Program-made: the position numbers and the translations under genes
The notes under the pieces: generated by a model
Databases searched by the model: none
The model's input: only the letters and a program-made list of their open reading frames with translations
Told to the model about the DNA's origin: nothing
Shown: piece by piece, positions 25,851 to 34,561 of the stretch
How positions within the stretch are numbered: the stretch's first letter is position 1
Layout of the letters: every line of letters begins with the position of its first letter
Assembly: GCA_963797765.1 (NCBI GenBank)
Contig: CAWCQU010000004.1
Coordinates: 434,001-498,000, forward strand
Reading direction: 5' to 3'
DNA length: 64,000 nt
Source of the DNA: JBGPTK01 sp963797765
GTDB taxonomy: Bacteria > Acidobacteriota > Terriglobia > Acidiferrales > UBA7541

Positions 25851-27992
25851 GTGCCCGTTGCTCTCGACAATCCGGTAAAATATTTGAAAGGCGTGGGCCC
25901 GCAGCGCGCCGGACTGCTGATCGAACGCGGCATCGAAACTGTGGGAGCTCTGCTCAATTATTTTCCGTTTCGCTACGAAGATCGCATCCATTTCACGCCG
26001 ATCAATCAGATTCAGCCGGGACAAACGGCCACGGTCTTGGCGCGCGTCACCACTAGCGGGCTATTGTCTTATCATCGCGGCCGCAGCGCGCTTTACCATC
26101 TCGCCGTACGCGACGACACCGGGTCTCTTTACGCCGTATTTTTTCACGGCGGGTACCTGGAGCGGCGCTTCAAGACTTTGCAGCGCATCGTGCTGCACGG
26201 CAAAGTGGAAATCGATCCCTACCGCCCCGCCCGACTGCAAATGATCAATCCGGAGTTTGAATTGATCGGCGATTCCACCGGCGAAGGAGAACCCGATTCC
26301 ACGGAAGTGGGCCGTGTCGTTCCCATCTATGAGGCGATGGGCAGCATCGGCTCGCGCATGTTGCGCCGGATTATCTACAGCGTGCTGCAGAATCTTTCCT
26401 CGACGATTCCCGATCCGCTCCCGGCCGAGCTGATCAAGAGATTCCAGTTTCCGTCACGCCACGATGCGCTGATGTACGTGCATTTCCCGCCGCCGGGCGC
26501 CGATCTGGAAACGCTCAATCAATTCCGCAGCCCGGCGCATCTGCGTTTGATTTTCGAGGAATTCTTTTTTTATCAACTGGGAATCGCGCTGCGCCGCCAG
26601 CAGCATCGCGAAGAAAAAGGAATCGCCTTTCGCGTGCGCGAAGACCGCATCCGCGACGCCGTAAAGCGCATTCTTCCTTTCAAGCCCACCGGAGCGCAAA
26701 AACGCGTGCTGGCGGAAATTGTTTCCGATCTCGAGCGCCCCATCCCCATGCATCGCTTGCTCGAAGGCGACGTTGGCAGCGGCAAAACGCTCGTGGCATT
26801 CGAAGCGGCGGCTATCGTCATCGAAAATGGCTATCAGGTTTCGCTGATGGCGCCCACGGAAATTCTCGCCGTGCAGCATTATCTTTCCGCCAAGCGCATC
26901 TTCGAGCCCGTCGGCTACAAAGTGGAAATCATCATCAGCGGAATGAAGCGCGCCGAAAAAGACGCGGCCATCGAGCGCGTCCGCACGGGCGAAGCGCAAT
27001 TCATCGTCGGCACGCACGCCCTGATCGAGGATCCAGTGGCCTTTGCGAAGCTCGGCCTGGTGATCGTGGACGAGCAGCATCGGTTCGGCGTGCTGCAGCG
27101 CAAGCGCCTGATCGAAAAAGGCGCGTCGCCTCACGTCCTGGTGATGACGGCCACGCCGATTCCGCGCACGCTCGCGCTTACAGTGTTCGGCGACCTGGAT
27201 CTTTCCGTGATTGACGAAATGCCGCCGGGGCGCACGCCGGTGGTCACGCGCTGGACCGGCGAAGCGCAGCTTGCCGGAGTGTGGGAATTTCTGCGCCGCG
27301 AAATCGAGCACGGCCGCCAAGCCTACGTGATTTATCCGGTGATCGAAGAATCGAAACAAGAATTAAAAGCGGCCACGGCCGAATACGAGCGCCTGGCGAA
27401 ATCCGTTTTTCCAAAATTCAAAGTCGGCCTGCTTCACGGCCGGCTCAAAAGCGTGGAAAAAGAATCGGTGATGGAAAGTTTCCGCGGCGGCGAAATCCAG
27501 GTGCTGGTTGCCACCACGGTGATCGAAGTGGGCGTGGACGTGCCCAACGCCACGGTGATGGTGATCGAACATGCCGACCGCTTCGGCCTGGCGCAATTGC
27601 ACCAATTGCGCGGCCGCATCGGCCGCGGCACGGAAAAATCGCAGTGCATCCTGGTGGCGCCGAAAACCGTCACGGAAGATGCGCGCGAACGCCTGGAAAT
27701 CATGGTAGCTACCACTAACGGTTTTGAAGTGGCCGAAAAAGATTTACAATTACGCGGTCCGGGAGAATTTTTCGGCACTCGCCAGAGCGGCGATCTGTCG
27801 TTCCACGTGGCGCATCCCTTGCGCGACCGCGAATGGCTCGAGCAGGCGCGCCGGCGAAGCTTTCGCGCTGGCGGAAGATTCCGCGCGCGCCGGCGAGTTA
27901 AACGGCTTGATACAGTATCTTGGCCCCGGCTGGCAAAAGAGATATTTGCTCGCGGCGGTAGGGTAGGCCAGCCGCGAGGAAGACGCGGCTAG
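25851..27992 (+). CDS. recG: ATP-dependent DNA helicase RecG (C-terminal frameshift)
   Basis: RecG remodels stalled replication forks and Holliday junctions. It starts at the GTG at 25851, MPVALDNPVKYLKGVGPQRA. The wedge OB domain lies at about 50-160, helicase motif I (EGDVGSGKT) near 305, motif II (VIVDEQHRFG) near 404, motif III (MTATPIPRT), and motifs V/VI in VIEVGVDVPNA and QLRGRIGRG. After RDREWLEQARR the frame enters Arg-rich, non-family sequence. The usual RecG ending (EAFALAEDSARAG to the stop at 27966) continues in the next frame. Deleting one base at about 27852-27856 would give a normal protein of about 704 aa. Confidence 0.93.
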   Translation: MPVALDNPVKYLKGVGPQRAGLLIERGIETVGALLNYFPFRYEDRIHFTPINQIQPGQTATVLARVTTSGLLSYHRGRSALYHLAVRDDTGSLYAVFFHGGYLERRFKTLQRIVLHGKVEIDPYRPARLQMINPEFELIGDSTGEGEPDSTEVGRVVPIYEAMGSIGSRMLRRIIYSVLQNLSSTIPDPLPAELIKRFQFPSRHDALMYVHFPPPGADLETLNQFRSPAHLRLIFEEFFFYQLGIALRRQQHREEKGIAFRVREDRIRDAVKRILPFKPTGAQKRVLAEIVSDLERPIPMHRLLEGDVGSGKTLVAFEAAAIVIENGYQVSLMAPTEILAVQHYLSAKRIFEPVGYKVEIIISGMKRAEKDAAIERVRTGEAQFIVGTHALIEDPVAFAKLGLVIVDEQHRFGVLQRKRLIEKGASPHVLVMTATPIPRTLALTVFGDLDLSVIDEMPPGRTPVVTRWTGEAQLAGVWEFLRREIEHGRQAYVIYPVIEESKQELKAATAEYERLAKSVFPKFKVGLLHGRLKSVEKESVMESFRGGEIQVLVATTVIEVGVDVPNATVMVIEHADRFGLAQLHQLRGRIGRGTEKSQCILVAPKTVTEDARERLEIMVATTNGFEVAEKDLQLRGPGEFFGTRQSGDLSFHVAHPLRDREWLEQARRRSFRAGGRFRARRRVKRLDTVSWPRLAKEIFARGGRVGQPRGRRG
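27852..27966 (+). pseudogene. Out-of-frame C-terminal end of RecG
   Basis: This stretch, one base out of frame with the rest of recG, encodes EAFALAEDSARAGELNGLI followed by QYLGPGWQKRYLLAAVG and a TAG at 27964-27966. It matches the expected RecG C terminus far better than the annotated frame does. It marks a probable one-base insertion in the CGCGCCGGCG stretch. Confidence 0.75.
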
Positions 27993-28017
27993 ACAGGTTG
28001 TGGAAAAATGCACTTGG

Positions 28018-28080
28018 ATGTCATTCCGAACGAAGCGCGTAGTTTGCGTCCCGATTGTTTTGATCGGGGCGAGGAATCCA
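28018..28080. repeat. Dispersed intergenic repeat (TCATTCCGA...GAGGAATC) with nested CCCGAT hairpin
   Basis: TCATTCCGA (28021) and CGAGGAATC bracket an internal hairpin, CCCGAT-loop-ATCGGG (28050-28068). A second copy with the same bracket and a different hairpin loop lies at 31665-31711. It lies between recG and rsmD. Confidence 0.65.
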
Positions 28081-28179
28081 GAATAAATCCCACGTGCCTG
28101 AGATGTCGGGATTTTCTCCATGCCTCTTCTGGAATGCCATTCCATCGCGGAGCAATTCTTGAATTTTTCCGCAAACTGT

Positions 28180-28197
28180 AAAGCCGGCCCCTACATA
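28180..28197. repeat. Short dispersed repeat (AAGCCGGCCCCTACATA)
   Basis: The 17-18 bases here are identical to 60280-60297 and close to 43581-43596. It sits immediately upstream of the rsmD start. Confidence 0.6.
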
Positions 28198-28212
28198 GGC
28201 GCGAAGAAAAAG

Positions 28213-28776
28213 ATGCGCATCATCGCTGGAAAATTCGGCAGCCGCCGCCTGAAAGGTCCGGGCAAATTGCGCCTGCGTCCCACCAGCGACCGCCTGCGCG
28301 AAACAATTTTTAATATTCTGGGCCCAACGATCGAAGGCTCGCTGTTTCTGGACGTCTATGCGGGCACCGGCGCGATTGGAATCGAAGCGCTCAGCCGAGG
28401 GGCGCGGGAAGTTGTCTTCATCGAGAAGCACGCGGCGGCACTGACGCTTTTGCATTCAAATCTAGAACAGCTCGGGGTGCGCAGCGGCGTCGAAATCCTG
28501 GGACTTGACGCCTTGCGCGGCCTGGAGATTCTTGCCAAGCGACACTACCTCGCTGACCTGATCTTTCTTGATCCTCCCTATGAGCTGGGCGACGAATACG
28601 AACTCTGCCTCGATTTTCTCGATGGCCCGCACCTGATCGCCCCCTCCGGCCTTGTGATCGTCGAACACTCTCGCCGCCGGGAAATGCCGGATCGACTCGC
28701 GCACCTCGAACGAACGCGCCTGGTTGAGCAGGGCGACGCCAATCTCAGTCTTTACCGCCTGGCACTGGCCGCATAG
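28213..28776 (+). CDS. rsmD: 16S rRNA (guanine(966)-N(2))-methyltransferase RsmD
   Basis: RsmD methylates G966 of 16S rRNA during small-subunit assembly using SAM. The family start MRIIAGKFGSRRLKGPGKLR gives the ATG at 28213; an in-frame upstream ATG at 28120 would run through a dispersed repeat and is rejected. The SAM motif I is LFLDVYAGTGAIGIEALSRG, and the catalytic motif IV is DPPY in IFLDPPYELG. The 187-aa length is normal. It follows recG by about 220 bp; recG-rsmD proximity is common in bacteria. Confidence 0.94.
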   Translation: MRIIAGKFGSRRLKGPGKLRLRPTSDRLRETIFNILGPTIEGSLFLDVYAGTGAIGIEALSRGAREVVFIEKHAAALTLLHSNLEQLGVRSGVEILGLDALRGLEILAKRHYLADLIFLDPPYELGDEYELCLDFLDGPHLIAPSGLVIVEHSRRREMPDRLAHLERTRLVEQGDANLSLYRLALAA

Positions 28777-28915
28777 ATCCGCCCCGTGTTGGACCAGCCT
28801 GCCTGCCCACTCGCTCGTTTTCTTTGCCATCCGGCCGGAATTTCGCATCGGCGGCATCTTGGCTGATTCATCAATCCTCCTTTTCGCCGCGTGCATCTTC
28901 GAACCCCCGCAAGCG

Positions 28916-28921
28916 TATAAT
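28916..28921 (+). promoter_or_regulatory. Possible -10 element (TATAAT) for the TonB-like gene
   Basis: A perfect TATAAT lies only 8 bases before the ATG at 28930. Use of it would give a transcript with almost no leader. No strong -35 was found 16-18 bp upstream, so this is tentative. Confidence 0.35.
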
Positions 28922-28929
28922 TTATCGTT

Positions 28930-29247
28930 ATGCTGTTTACGCTGGAACGGCCCCCAACGAAGACTGGCGAATCGGCCTCGAAATCTGCTCGTCCGCCGCA
29001 ATTCGGCGTGGCGTGGGAATCGCCCGCGCACTCGTTCCGGGGAAGCCTGAAGGCATTCTTCACTCGGTCGAAGCCGTTCAAGGTCAGCCCGGCGGTTATG
29101 TTTCGTAACTATTATGTGCATCCCTACCGGCCGCGCCTGGCTTTCCTGGCTTCCGTCTTGTGGCATTTGGTAGTGATCTTTTTGATCGTCACTCCGCTTT
29201 GGCATTTTCCAACGAGCAGCACATCCGCTGGCTCCCGTTCGAATTGA
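28930..29247 (+). CDS. TonB-like protein, N-terminal part (frameshifted from the rest)
   Basis: This 105-aa segment carries a cytoplasmic stretch, a P-Y-R-P-R box and one TM helix (LAFLASVLWHLVVIFLIVTP), the membrane anchor of a TonB-type protein. It stops early at 29247 after HFPTSSTSAGSRSN. The neighbouring frame continues as PLAPVRIELTWYPPARDLPP into the long periplasmic part. One extra base at about 29219-29226 accounts for the break. An internal ATG at 29098 is an alternative start closer to the TM helix. See the entry at 29426 for the remainder. Confidence 0.75.
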   Translation: MLFTLERPPTKTGESASKSARPPQFGVAWESPAHSFRGSLKAFFTRSKPFKVSPAVMFRNYYVHPYRPRLAFLASVLWHLVVIFLIVTPLWHFPTSSTSAGSRSN

Positions 29248-29425
29248 ACTGACCTGGTATCCGCCGGCGCGTGATCTGCCCCCTCTCACCTTTCCGGGCG
29301 AACCAACAACCCCAAGCCCCGCTGGTGAAGAGGACAAACCGCTGCCGCCCGGCGGCTCCGATGCCTATCATCCCAGGCAGACGATTCTTTCTCAGCAACG
29401 GAACCCCACGCATCCACGGCAAACT

Positions 29426-31597
29426 TTGATTCAACCGGATTCTTCGCCCGAGCCTCCCAAGATCGTCCCGCGGATGCCGAATATCGTCGAGTGGGGAAAT
29501 AATGCCCATGGCGCGAGGGCGCCCCTCCGGCTAACGCCGTCCACGCTGGCGCCGCGACTGCCGCAGCGTTCTGGTGCGGGTACGAATGCCAGCGTTCCGG
29601 AGATGCCTAATCTAGGAAAAGATCCCGGCGGATTGACTCTCGCGCAGAATTCCGCTACCGAGCCGAAAATGCCGGTTAGCGGGAACGCCGCGCCGCGCGC
29701 TTCGAAACGCTCCAGGAAATCCGAAGTTGCCGCGGCTCCGAAAATCGGGACTTCGAAAAGTGCAACCCCTGCCGAGCCGCTCACAGTGGCCGGCAACACG
29801 AATCAGCAGCCGAAGATTCCGCAGGGGCCTGCCTCTGCTCCACGAGCATCGGAGCCATTTCGCCCCGAAGACGTAATGGCCCCTCGAATTGGCAATACGA
29901 CGAATAATTCGTCTTCGACGGAAGCGCTGGGCGGTGCCCCGAATTCCAAGCCATCTTCCGAAGTGAAAATGCCCGTGCCGGATGTTTCAGCGCCGGTTTC
30001 GAATCGCACTCGCACGGATAAGCCGGCACCGGCGCCCGAAATCAGGAATAGCGCGCCCACGTACGGAAAAATGGCGACCACGGGGAACCAGCCGCCGGAT
30101 GTTAAACTGCCCACCGGAACGGCGTCCTCGCCACGAAAAAATTCCGCGCGCCAGCCTGAGAATGCCTCCGCTCCGAATCTGAAACACAACGTCCCGGCTG
30201 GAGGAACAGTTGCTGGAAATTCGAATCAGCCGCCGGATGTAAAAATGCCCACCAGTTCCACAGCCGCGCCGAAAGCAAATTCGGCGCGCAATTCCGATGC
30301 CGGCGCCGCACCGGACATTAAACAAAACGCTCCGGCCAATGGGAATTTCGCGGGCAATTCGAATCGGCCGCCGGATGTAAGGATGCCCGGCAACTCCGCG
30401 GCGGCGCCAAAGTTAAATTCTGCACGAAACTCCGATGCCGGCGCGCCGCCTGATATCAAAAACAACGGTCCGGAATCCGGAGCGGCGACCGGCAACAACC
30501 GCCCGCCGCGCGATGTGAAGATGCCCTCCGGCTCCGCAGCCGCTCCCAAATCAAAGCCTGCGCGCCAATCGGATGCAGATGCAGGCGCGGCCCCCGATCT
30601 TGGTACCACGATAACGGGCAACGAGTCGGACACTCGTCGTTTGATCGCCCTTTCCGCCAATCCCGCGCCAGTCTCCCCGGAAGTTAAGGTGCCTGCAGGC
30701 AATCTTTCCGCGAATCTTTCCATTTCTCCGGAAGGAAACCGGCCAGGTGTTCCGGGCGGAGCCTCGGCTGCGAATCCCACGGGAAATGGAGGCAGTTCTC
30801 GCCCCGGCGATAAAACCACCATCACCGGCGGGGCGGCGGCTAGTGGCACCGCGCCTGGCTCAGGTGGCGGCACAAAAAATTCCACGAATCCGACAGGGGT
30901 GAGCATTTCAGGCGGCAATTCGAGCCAATCTGCGACGATTTCGGGGCCACCGGCTGCGGGTCAAGAGCCGCGCGCTCCAGGTTCAGGCGAAGTTCCGGCT
31001 GCTTCCCAGCCGACGGCAAGTCTGCCCGCACCGGCCACGCCGCCGCGAAATCCATCCGCTGCCGCCGGAACTCCTCCAGAAACATCCGCTTCTGCTGCCT
31101 TGCCGGCGGAACCGGAACCGGTTAATCCCACAAGAACGCAACCTTCCACCGGGATGGACCGCATCGACGCCACGTCGTCGCCTGAAGAAATTTTGGGATC
31201 GAAGCGGGTCTACACTCTCTATATCAATATGCCCAATCTCACCAGCGCGACGGGAAGCTGGGTGCTGAATTTTTCGGAATTGCGGACGGAAAATATTCCC
31301 GATCAGCCGGGCGCGGGAGACGTCACCGGACCGCAGCCGGTCCGGAAAGTCGATCCGAAATATCCGCCCTCCCTGATGAACGCACACGTGGAAGGCGAGG
31401 TGGTCCTCTACGCGATCATCCGGCGCGACGGATCGGTGGACAGCATTCAATTGATGAAAGGAGTCGAGGGCCAGCTCGATCAAAACGCCATGGAAGCTTT
31501 TGCACGATGGAAGTTCCGCCCCGCCACCCGCAACGGAACCCCCGTCGAACTCGAAGCCGTAATCCACATCCCCTTCCGCGCCGCCCCACCCATGTAG
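29426..31597 (+). CDS. TonB-like energy-transducing protein, periplasmic part
   Basis: The readable frame actually extends upstream to about 29222 and joins the membrane anchor at 28930-29247 after a one-base correction. A long Pro/Ala/Asn-rich periplasmic region contains four 46-residue tandem repeats (30065-30616) and several more degenerate units. The C-terminal about 90 residues form a TonB C-terminal domain (KYPPSLMNAHVEGEVVLYAI, then DQNAMEAFARWKFRPATRNG). TonB proteins transmit inner-membrane proton-motive force to outer-membrane receptors. No exbB/exbD are adjacent. Total length after correction would be about 890 aa, far longer than typical TonB, suggesting a very extended linker. 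Confidence 0.85.
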   Translation: MIQPDSSPEPPKIVPRMPNIVEWGNNAHGARAPLRLTPSTLAPRLPQRSGAGTNASVPEMPNLGKDPGGLTLAQNSATEPKMPVSGNAAPRASKRSRKSEVAAAPKIGTSKSATPAEPLTVAGNTNQQPKIPQGPASAPRASEPFRPEDVMAPRIGNTTNNSSSTEALGGAPNSKPSSEVKMPVPDVSAPVSNRTRTDKPAPAPEIRNSAPTYGKMATTGNQPPDVKLPTGTASSPRKNSARQPENASAPNLKHNVPAGGTVAGNSNQPPDVKMPTSSTAAPKANSARNSDAGAAPDIKQNAPANGNFAGNSNRPPDVRMPGNSAAAPKLNSARNSDAGAPPDIKNNGPESGAATGNNRPPRDVKMPSGSAAAPKSKPARQSDADAGAAPDLGTTITGNESDTRRLIALSANPAPVSPEVKVPAGNLSANLSISPEGNRPGVPGGASAANPTGNGGSSRPGDKTTITGGAAASGTAPGSGGGTKNSTNPTGVSISGGNSSQSATISGPPAAGQEPRAPGSGEVPAASQPTASLPAPATPPRNPSAAAGTPPETSASAALPAEPEPVNPTRTQPSTGMDRIDATSSPEEILGSKRVYTLYINMPNLTSATGSWVLNFSELRTENIPDQPGAGDVTGPQPVRKVDPKYPPSLMNAHVEGEVVLYAIIRRDGSVDSIQLMKGVEGQLDQNAMEAFARWKFRPATRNGTPVELEAVIHIPFRAAPPM
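30065..30616 (+). repeat. Four tandem 138-bp (46-aa) repeats in the TonB-like gene
   Basis: Units begin at 30065, 30203, 30341 and 30479, exactly 138 bp apart. Each encodes a variant of G-N-x-x-P-P-D-V-K-M-P followed by S-A-A-P-K, N-S-A-R and A-P-D-I-K. Divergence between units indicates an old expansion; the conserved spacing shows in-frame duplication. Confidence 0.9.
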
Positions 31598-31663
31598 TTT
31601 CGGCTCGGCTTGCGAACAACAATTATCGCTAAGCACTCCCTTCTCGTGTCCACACGTATCCCC

Positions 31664-31711
31664 GTCATTCCGACAGAGCCCCGATGCCGTTTCTCGGGGC
31701 GACGAGGAATC
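31664..31711. repeat. Dispersed intergenic repeat, second copy (TCATTCCGA...GAGGAATC)
   Basis: Same bracket as at 28018-28080, with a different nested hairpin: CCCCGA (31679) to TCGGGG (31699). The rest of the 181-bp gap between the TonB-like and PLP genes shows nothing else. Confidence 0.65.
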
Positions 31712-31778
31712 TCCTTACCATTCCCACCGCACACAAAAATGAGAATCCAGGCGGACTCAAACAACTCACTCGGTTCTT

Positions 31779-32915
31779 CTACACCGACAAAATCGAAATC
31801 AGCCGCGCCATATCGCTCTCCGTATTGTAAAGGTGCGGCGAAATCCGCAATGCTCCTTCGCGCAAGCTTACAAACACCTGCGATTCCGTCAACTTCTTGT
31901 GCATGGCGGCGGCTTCGCCTTCCCGCCTAGTTGACACGCAGATAAACGGACCCCGGTGTTGTGCATCTTCGGGAGTAACCAAAATGCAGCGGTCGCGCGG
32001 CAACCGTTCGATCATCCCGCGAATCAGGTTTTGATTGTGATTCCAAACCGTATCCACACCCACTCGCAGCAAATATTCGAGCGAAGCTTCCATCGCCGCC
32101 AGATTCGTGAAGCTCGCCGTCTCTGGTGCGTCCCAACGGCGTGAGCCACTTGAGAATCTCAATTCTTCCACCGCCAACGAGCTGAAATTGTCCGCTCCCT
32201 CAAGGGCCGTCCAATTGGCAGGGGCTGGGCGCATCTTCCCGATCAGATCGCGGCGAATCCAGAAGAATCCTGTCCCATAAGGACTCAGCAGCCATTTATA
32301 TCCCGCACAGGCCAGAAAATCGGCGCCCAGCGCGGCCGCGTCGATCCTCATCGCCCCAGCGCACTGGCTCACATCGATCAGCAGGTACGCGCCCACGGCG
32401 TGGCATGCGTCCGCCAATCGGCGGGCATTGATTCGAACCGCGTTATCGAAGCGCACCAAGCTGGTTGAAACAACTTTCGTGCGAGGCCCGATTTGCGCGA
32501 TGAAATCTTCCGCCGTCAAAAAGCGTTCGCGCGGAATTACGCGCTTCACGTGGATGCCTTCGGATTTTTCGAGCGGCAGCCAGATGGAAAAGTGCGCCGG
32601 AAATTCCCCGCTTGCCACCAGCACTTCGTCGCCCGCCTGAAAATCAATTCCGTGGGCCACCGCGTTCAATCCCCCGGTTGCCCCAGTGGTGATGGCAATT
32701 TCATCCGCGCTTCCGCCGATCAGCCGGGCCGCGAGGGCCCTTACACGGTCCGGTAAACCGAACAGCAATCCATCGGGAATTTGATACGGTTTCCTTTTCC
32801 ACTCGAGCGCCGCCCGGGCGGCTTTGACGGAAAGATCCGGCAGAGGCCCCTGCGACGCCACGTTCAGGTAAGTGGCGCCTTCAAAATCGGCGAAGTCCGA
32901 GCGATAATCCGTCAT
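31779..32915 (-). CDS. Class V aminotransferase / cysteine-desulfurase-like PLP enzyme
   Basis: This 378-aa protein is a fold-type I, class V PLP enzyme. The Schiff-base lysine is in ACAGYKWLLSPYGTGF, the PLP-pyridine aspartate in LLIDVSQCAG, and the phosphate-binding region near TTGATGGLNAVAHG. The N terminus (ATYLNVASQGPLPDLSVKAA) resembles the kynureninase/selenocysteine-lyase-like subgroup. No conserved active-site Cys loop of SufS was identified, so the substrate is unknown. It is monocistronic, 64 bp upstream of the HAD gene on the same strand. Confidence 0.88.
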   Translation of the reverse strand: MTDYRSDFADFEGATYLNVASQGPLPDLSVKAARAALEWKRKPYQIPDGLLFGLPDRVRALAARLIGGSADEIAITTGATGGLNAVAHGIDFQAGDEVLVASGEFPAHFSIWLPLEKSEGIHVKRVIPRERFLTAEDFIAQIGPRTKVVSTSLVRFDNAVRINARRLADACHAVGAYLLIDVSQCAGAMRIDAAALGADFLACAGYKWLLSPYGTGFFWIRRDLIGKMRPAPANWTALEGADNFSSLAVEELRFSSGSRRWDAPETASFTNLAAMEASLEYLLRVGVDTVWNHNQNLIRGMIERLPRDRCILVTPEDAQHRGPFICVSTRREGEAAAMHKKLTESQVFVSLREGALRISPHLYNTESDMARLISILSV

Positions 32916-32979
32916 GTAGAAACCTGCCTCTCAATTTGTCCGGGATCACAACGAACCATTCGATGCCGGCGTGATGCGT

Positions 32980-33666
32980 TTAGAAGTGATTCTGAAGATC
33001 GCGAAAACTGGCAATGATCAGCAGTTTCCCCGTGCCGCTTTCAAGTTCCGATTTCTCGATCTCCCACGTGGCCGGATGCGGAATAAAAACCGCGTTCAAT
33101 CCCGCGTGCAGCGCGGGATTGATATCGCTGCGCGGGCTATTTCCTACCATCCAACTATTCGCCTTCACCACGCGCAATTGGTGCACCACGCGTTCATACG
33201 CGGGCAAATCCTTTTCCGCCAGAATTTCAATGGCGTCAAAAAATTTCTGCAAGCCCGACCGCTCCACTTTGGCCGCCTGTTCCGCGGCTTCGCCTTTGGT
33301 CAGCAGAATCAGCCGGTGGCGGCCTTCCAGGTAGGAAAGCGTTTCGGGAACTCCGTCCAGAATTCGCGGCGGCGTGTTTTCCAGCTCCAGCGCCATGCGC
33401 TCGATTTCCTTCACCAGTTCGCGGCGCGCCATGTTTCCTGCCAGCTTCAGGTAGCAATCTTCGAGCGAGCGGCGAAAACTGCGCACTCCATAGCCGTGCT
33501 GCCGGATATTGCGCCGCTCCGTTTCGTTCAGAATTCGCCGCGCGTAGTCGCGCGTAAATCCCAGCGGCTCGATATGGCCGAGAAAACAGTCGATGGTCTG
33601 CTCGAAGAAAATATTGCTTTCCCAGAGCGTATCGTCGGCGTCGATCAGCAATGTTTGCCGTGCCAT
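32980..33666 (-). CDS. HAD-superfamily hydrolase
   Basis: This 228-aa haloacid-dehalogenase-fold phosphatase has the nucleophile motif D-A-D-D-T-L-W at residues 9-15, a helical cap (about 20-95), motif II Thr in LILLTKGE, motif III Lys in the AEKDLPAYERV region, and the motif IV region around MVGNSPRSDINPAL. The cap type suggests a phosphoglycolate-phosphatase-like enzyme, but the substrate cannot be read from sequence. The start is the ATG at 33666, and the 75-aa gene lies upstream. Confidence 0.85.
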   Translation of the reverse strand: MARQTLLIDADDTLWESNIFFEQTIDCFLGHIEPLGFTRDYARRILNETERRNIRQHGYGVRSFRRSLEDCYLKLAGNMARRELVKEIERMALELENTPPRILDGVPETLSYLEGRHRLILLTKGEAAEQAAKVERSGLQKFFDAIEILAEKDLPAYERVVHQLRVVKANSWMVGNSPRSDINPALHAGLNAVFIPHPATWEIEKSELESGTGKLLIIASFRDLQNHF

Positions 33667-33744
33667 TCAGCGATTCCTCTCCACGTTCCCTTTTGCGGTC
33701 ACACCGATTGCATTTCACAATAAAATGAGGCAACTTCCGCGAAG

Positions 33745-33972
33745 TCAGGAAGCTTTCCGCACACCCACCACAAGTTTTTCCAGAATGCCGCGAGCAATTT
33801 TCTGAACTTCGCCAAATTGGGTGAGATATTCCTGGAACTCGCGGTTCAATTCGAGCGCGTCGCCGGCATCCAGCTTCGTTCGCAGGATCATGTCTCGCAA
33901 GCGAACCGGGTGGGGCAGCGTGGCGTCATCGCGTAATTCTTCGAGCGCTGTATTCGGGTCGTAGTGATACAT
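33745..33972 (-). CDS. Small helical hypothetical protein
   Basis: This is a 75-aa acidic/basic helical protein (NTALEELRDDATLPHPVRLR; LNREFQEYLTQFGEVQKIAR). The ATG at 33972 follows GGGAGGG at a good distance. No family recognised, no TM segment. It lies between the HAD and PilZ genes, all on the minus strand. Confidence 0.6.
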   Translation of the reverse strand: MYHYDPNTALEELRDDATLPHPVRLRDMILRTKLDAGDALELNREFQEYLTQFGEVQKIARGILEKLVVGVRKAS

Positions 33973-34026
33973 GCGTCCCTCCCTGGGGATTTCGCGGAAT
34001 CATTGTACTGCCATTTTGAAATGGGA

Positions 34027-34353
34027 TCAGGCCGCGGCGGGGAGAAATTCGTAACGTTCGATTCGCGCAGCGACCCCTCGAAAAGGACTCTGGTCCTCCA
34101 CGCGGAGCACCTTGGCGTAGCAGCGGATATGCACATCGCCCGCCAGCGTGATGCGCTGCGGCAACGTGAGGACCAGTTCGATCGAATCGCCGGTTTCTAC
34201 GGAAGAATCCACCATGAAGTAAAGACCCCGGAAGCTCACGTCGCGGGTCTCCGCGGATTGCTCCACAAAACCGTTGTCGGTGGGAATTCGAACCTTGATG
34301 GGAAGCGCCATGTTGAAGCGGCGAGCGGCGCGACGCTCAACCGAATTTTCCAT
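34027..34353 (-). CDS. PilZ-domain protein (possible c-di-GMP receptor)
   Basis: This 108-aa single-domain PilZ protein has the start at the ATG at 34353, preceded by AGGGC; an in-frame start at 34386 would add 11 residues. The c-di-GMP contact regions are visible: R-R-A-A-R-R near the N terminus and TRDVSFRGLYFMVDSS, where the usual D/N-x-S-x-x-G is present as D-V-S-F-R-G. The C-terminal part is CYAKVLRVEDQSPFRGVAA. It is divergent from a second PilZ gene about 210 bp away. Confidence 0.83.
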   Translation of the reverse strand: MENSVERRAARRFNMALPIKVRIPTDNGFVEQSAETRDVSFRGLYFMVDSSVETGDSIELVLTLPQRITLAGDVHIRCYAKVLRVEDQSPFRGVAARIERYEFLPAAA

Positions 34354-34561
34354 TGTGCCCTGCCCCCTGGCGCGTATCTGCCGCAAACCCTAGCAAATAG
34401 CCGTTTAAAGCGCAACGAGATTTCGGAACGTGATCTTTCGCCAGCGCGCCTCAAACTACACTTCTTAGATGCGCCAGCCATCGAAATTAATTCGTCGCGG
34501 GAAAAATAAGTAAGGCCACAGGCGCGGCGTTTGACCTGACCGCCCGGTGCCGCTAGGATGA

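Noticed and set aside
29189..29509. Minus-strand frame opposite the TonB-like gene
   Set aside because: Overlaps the repaired TonB-like reading frame, which has clear domain support.
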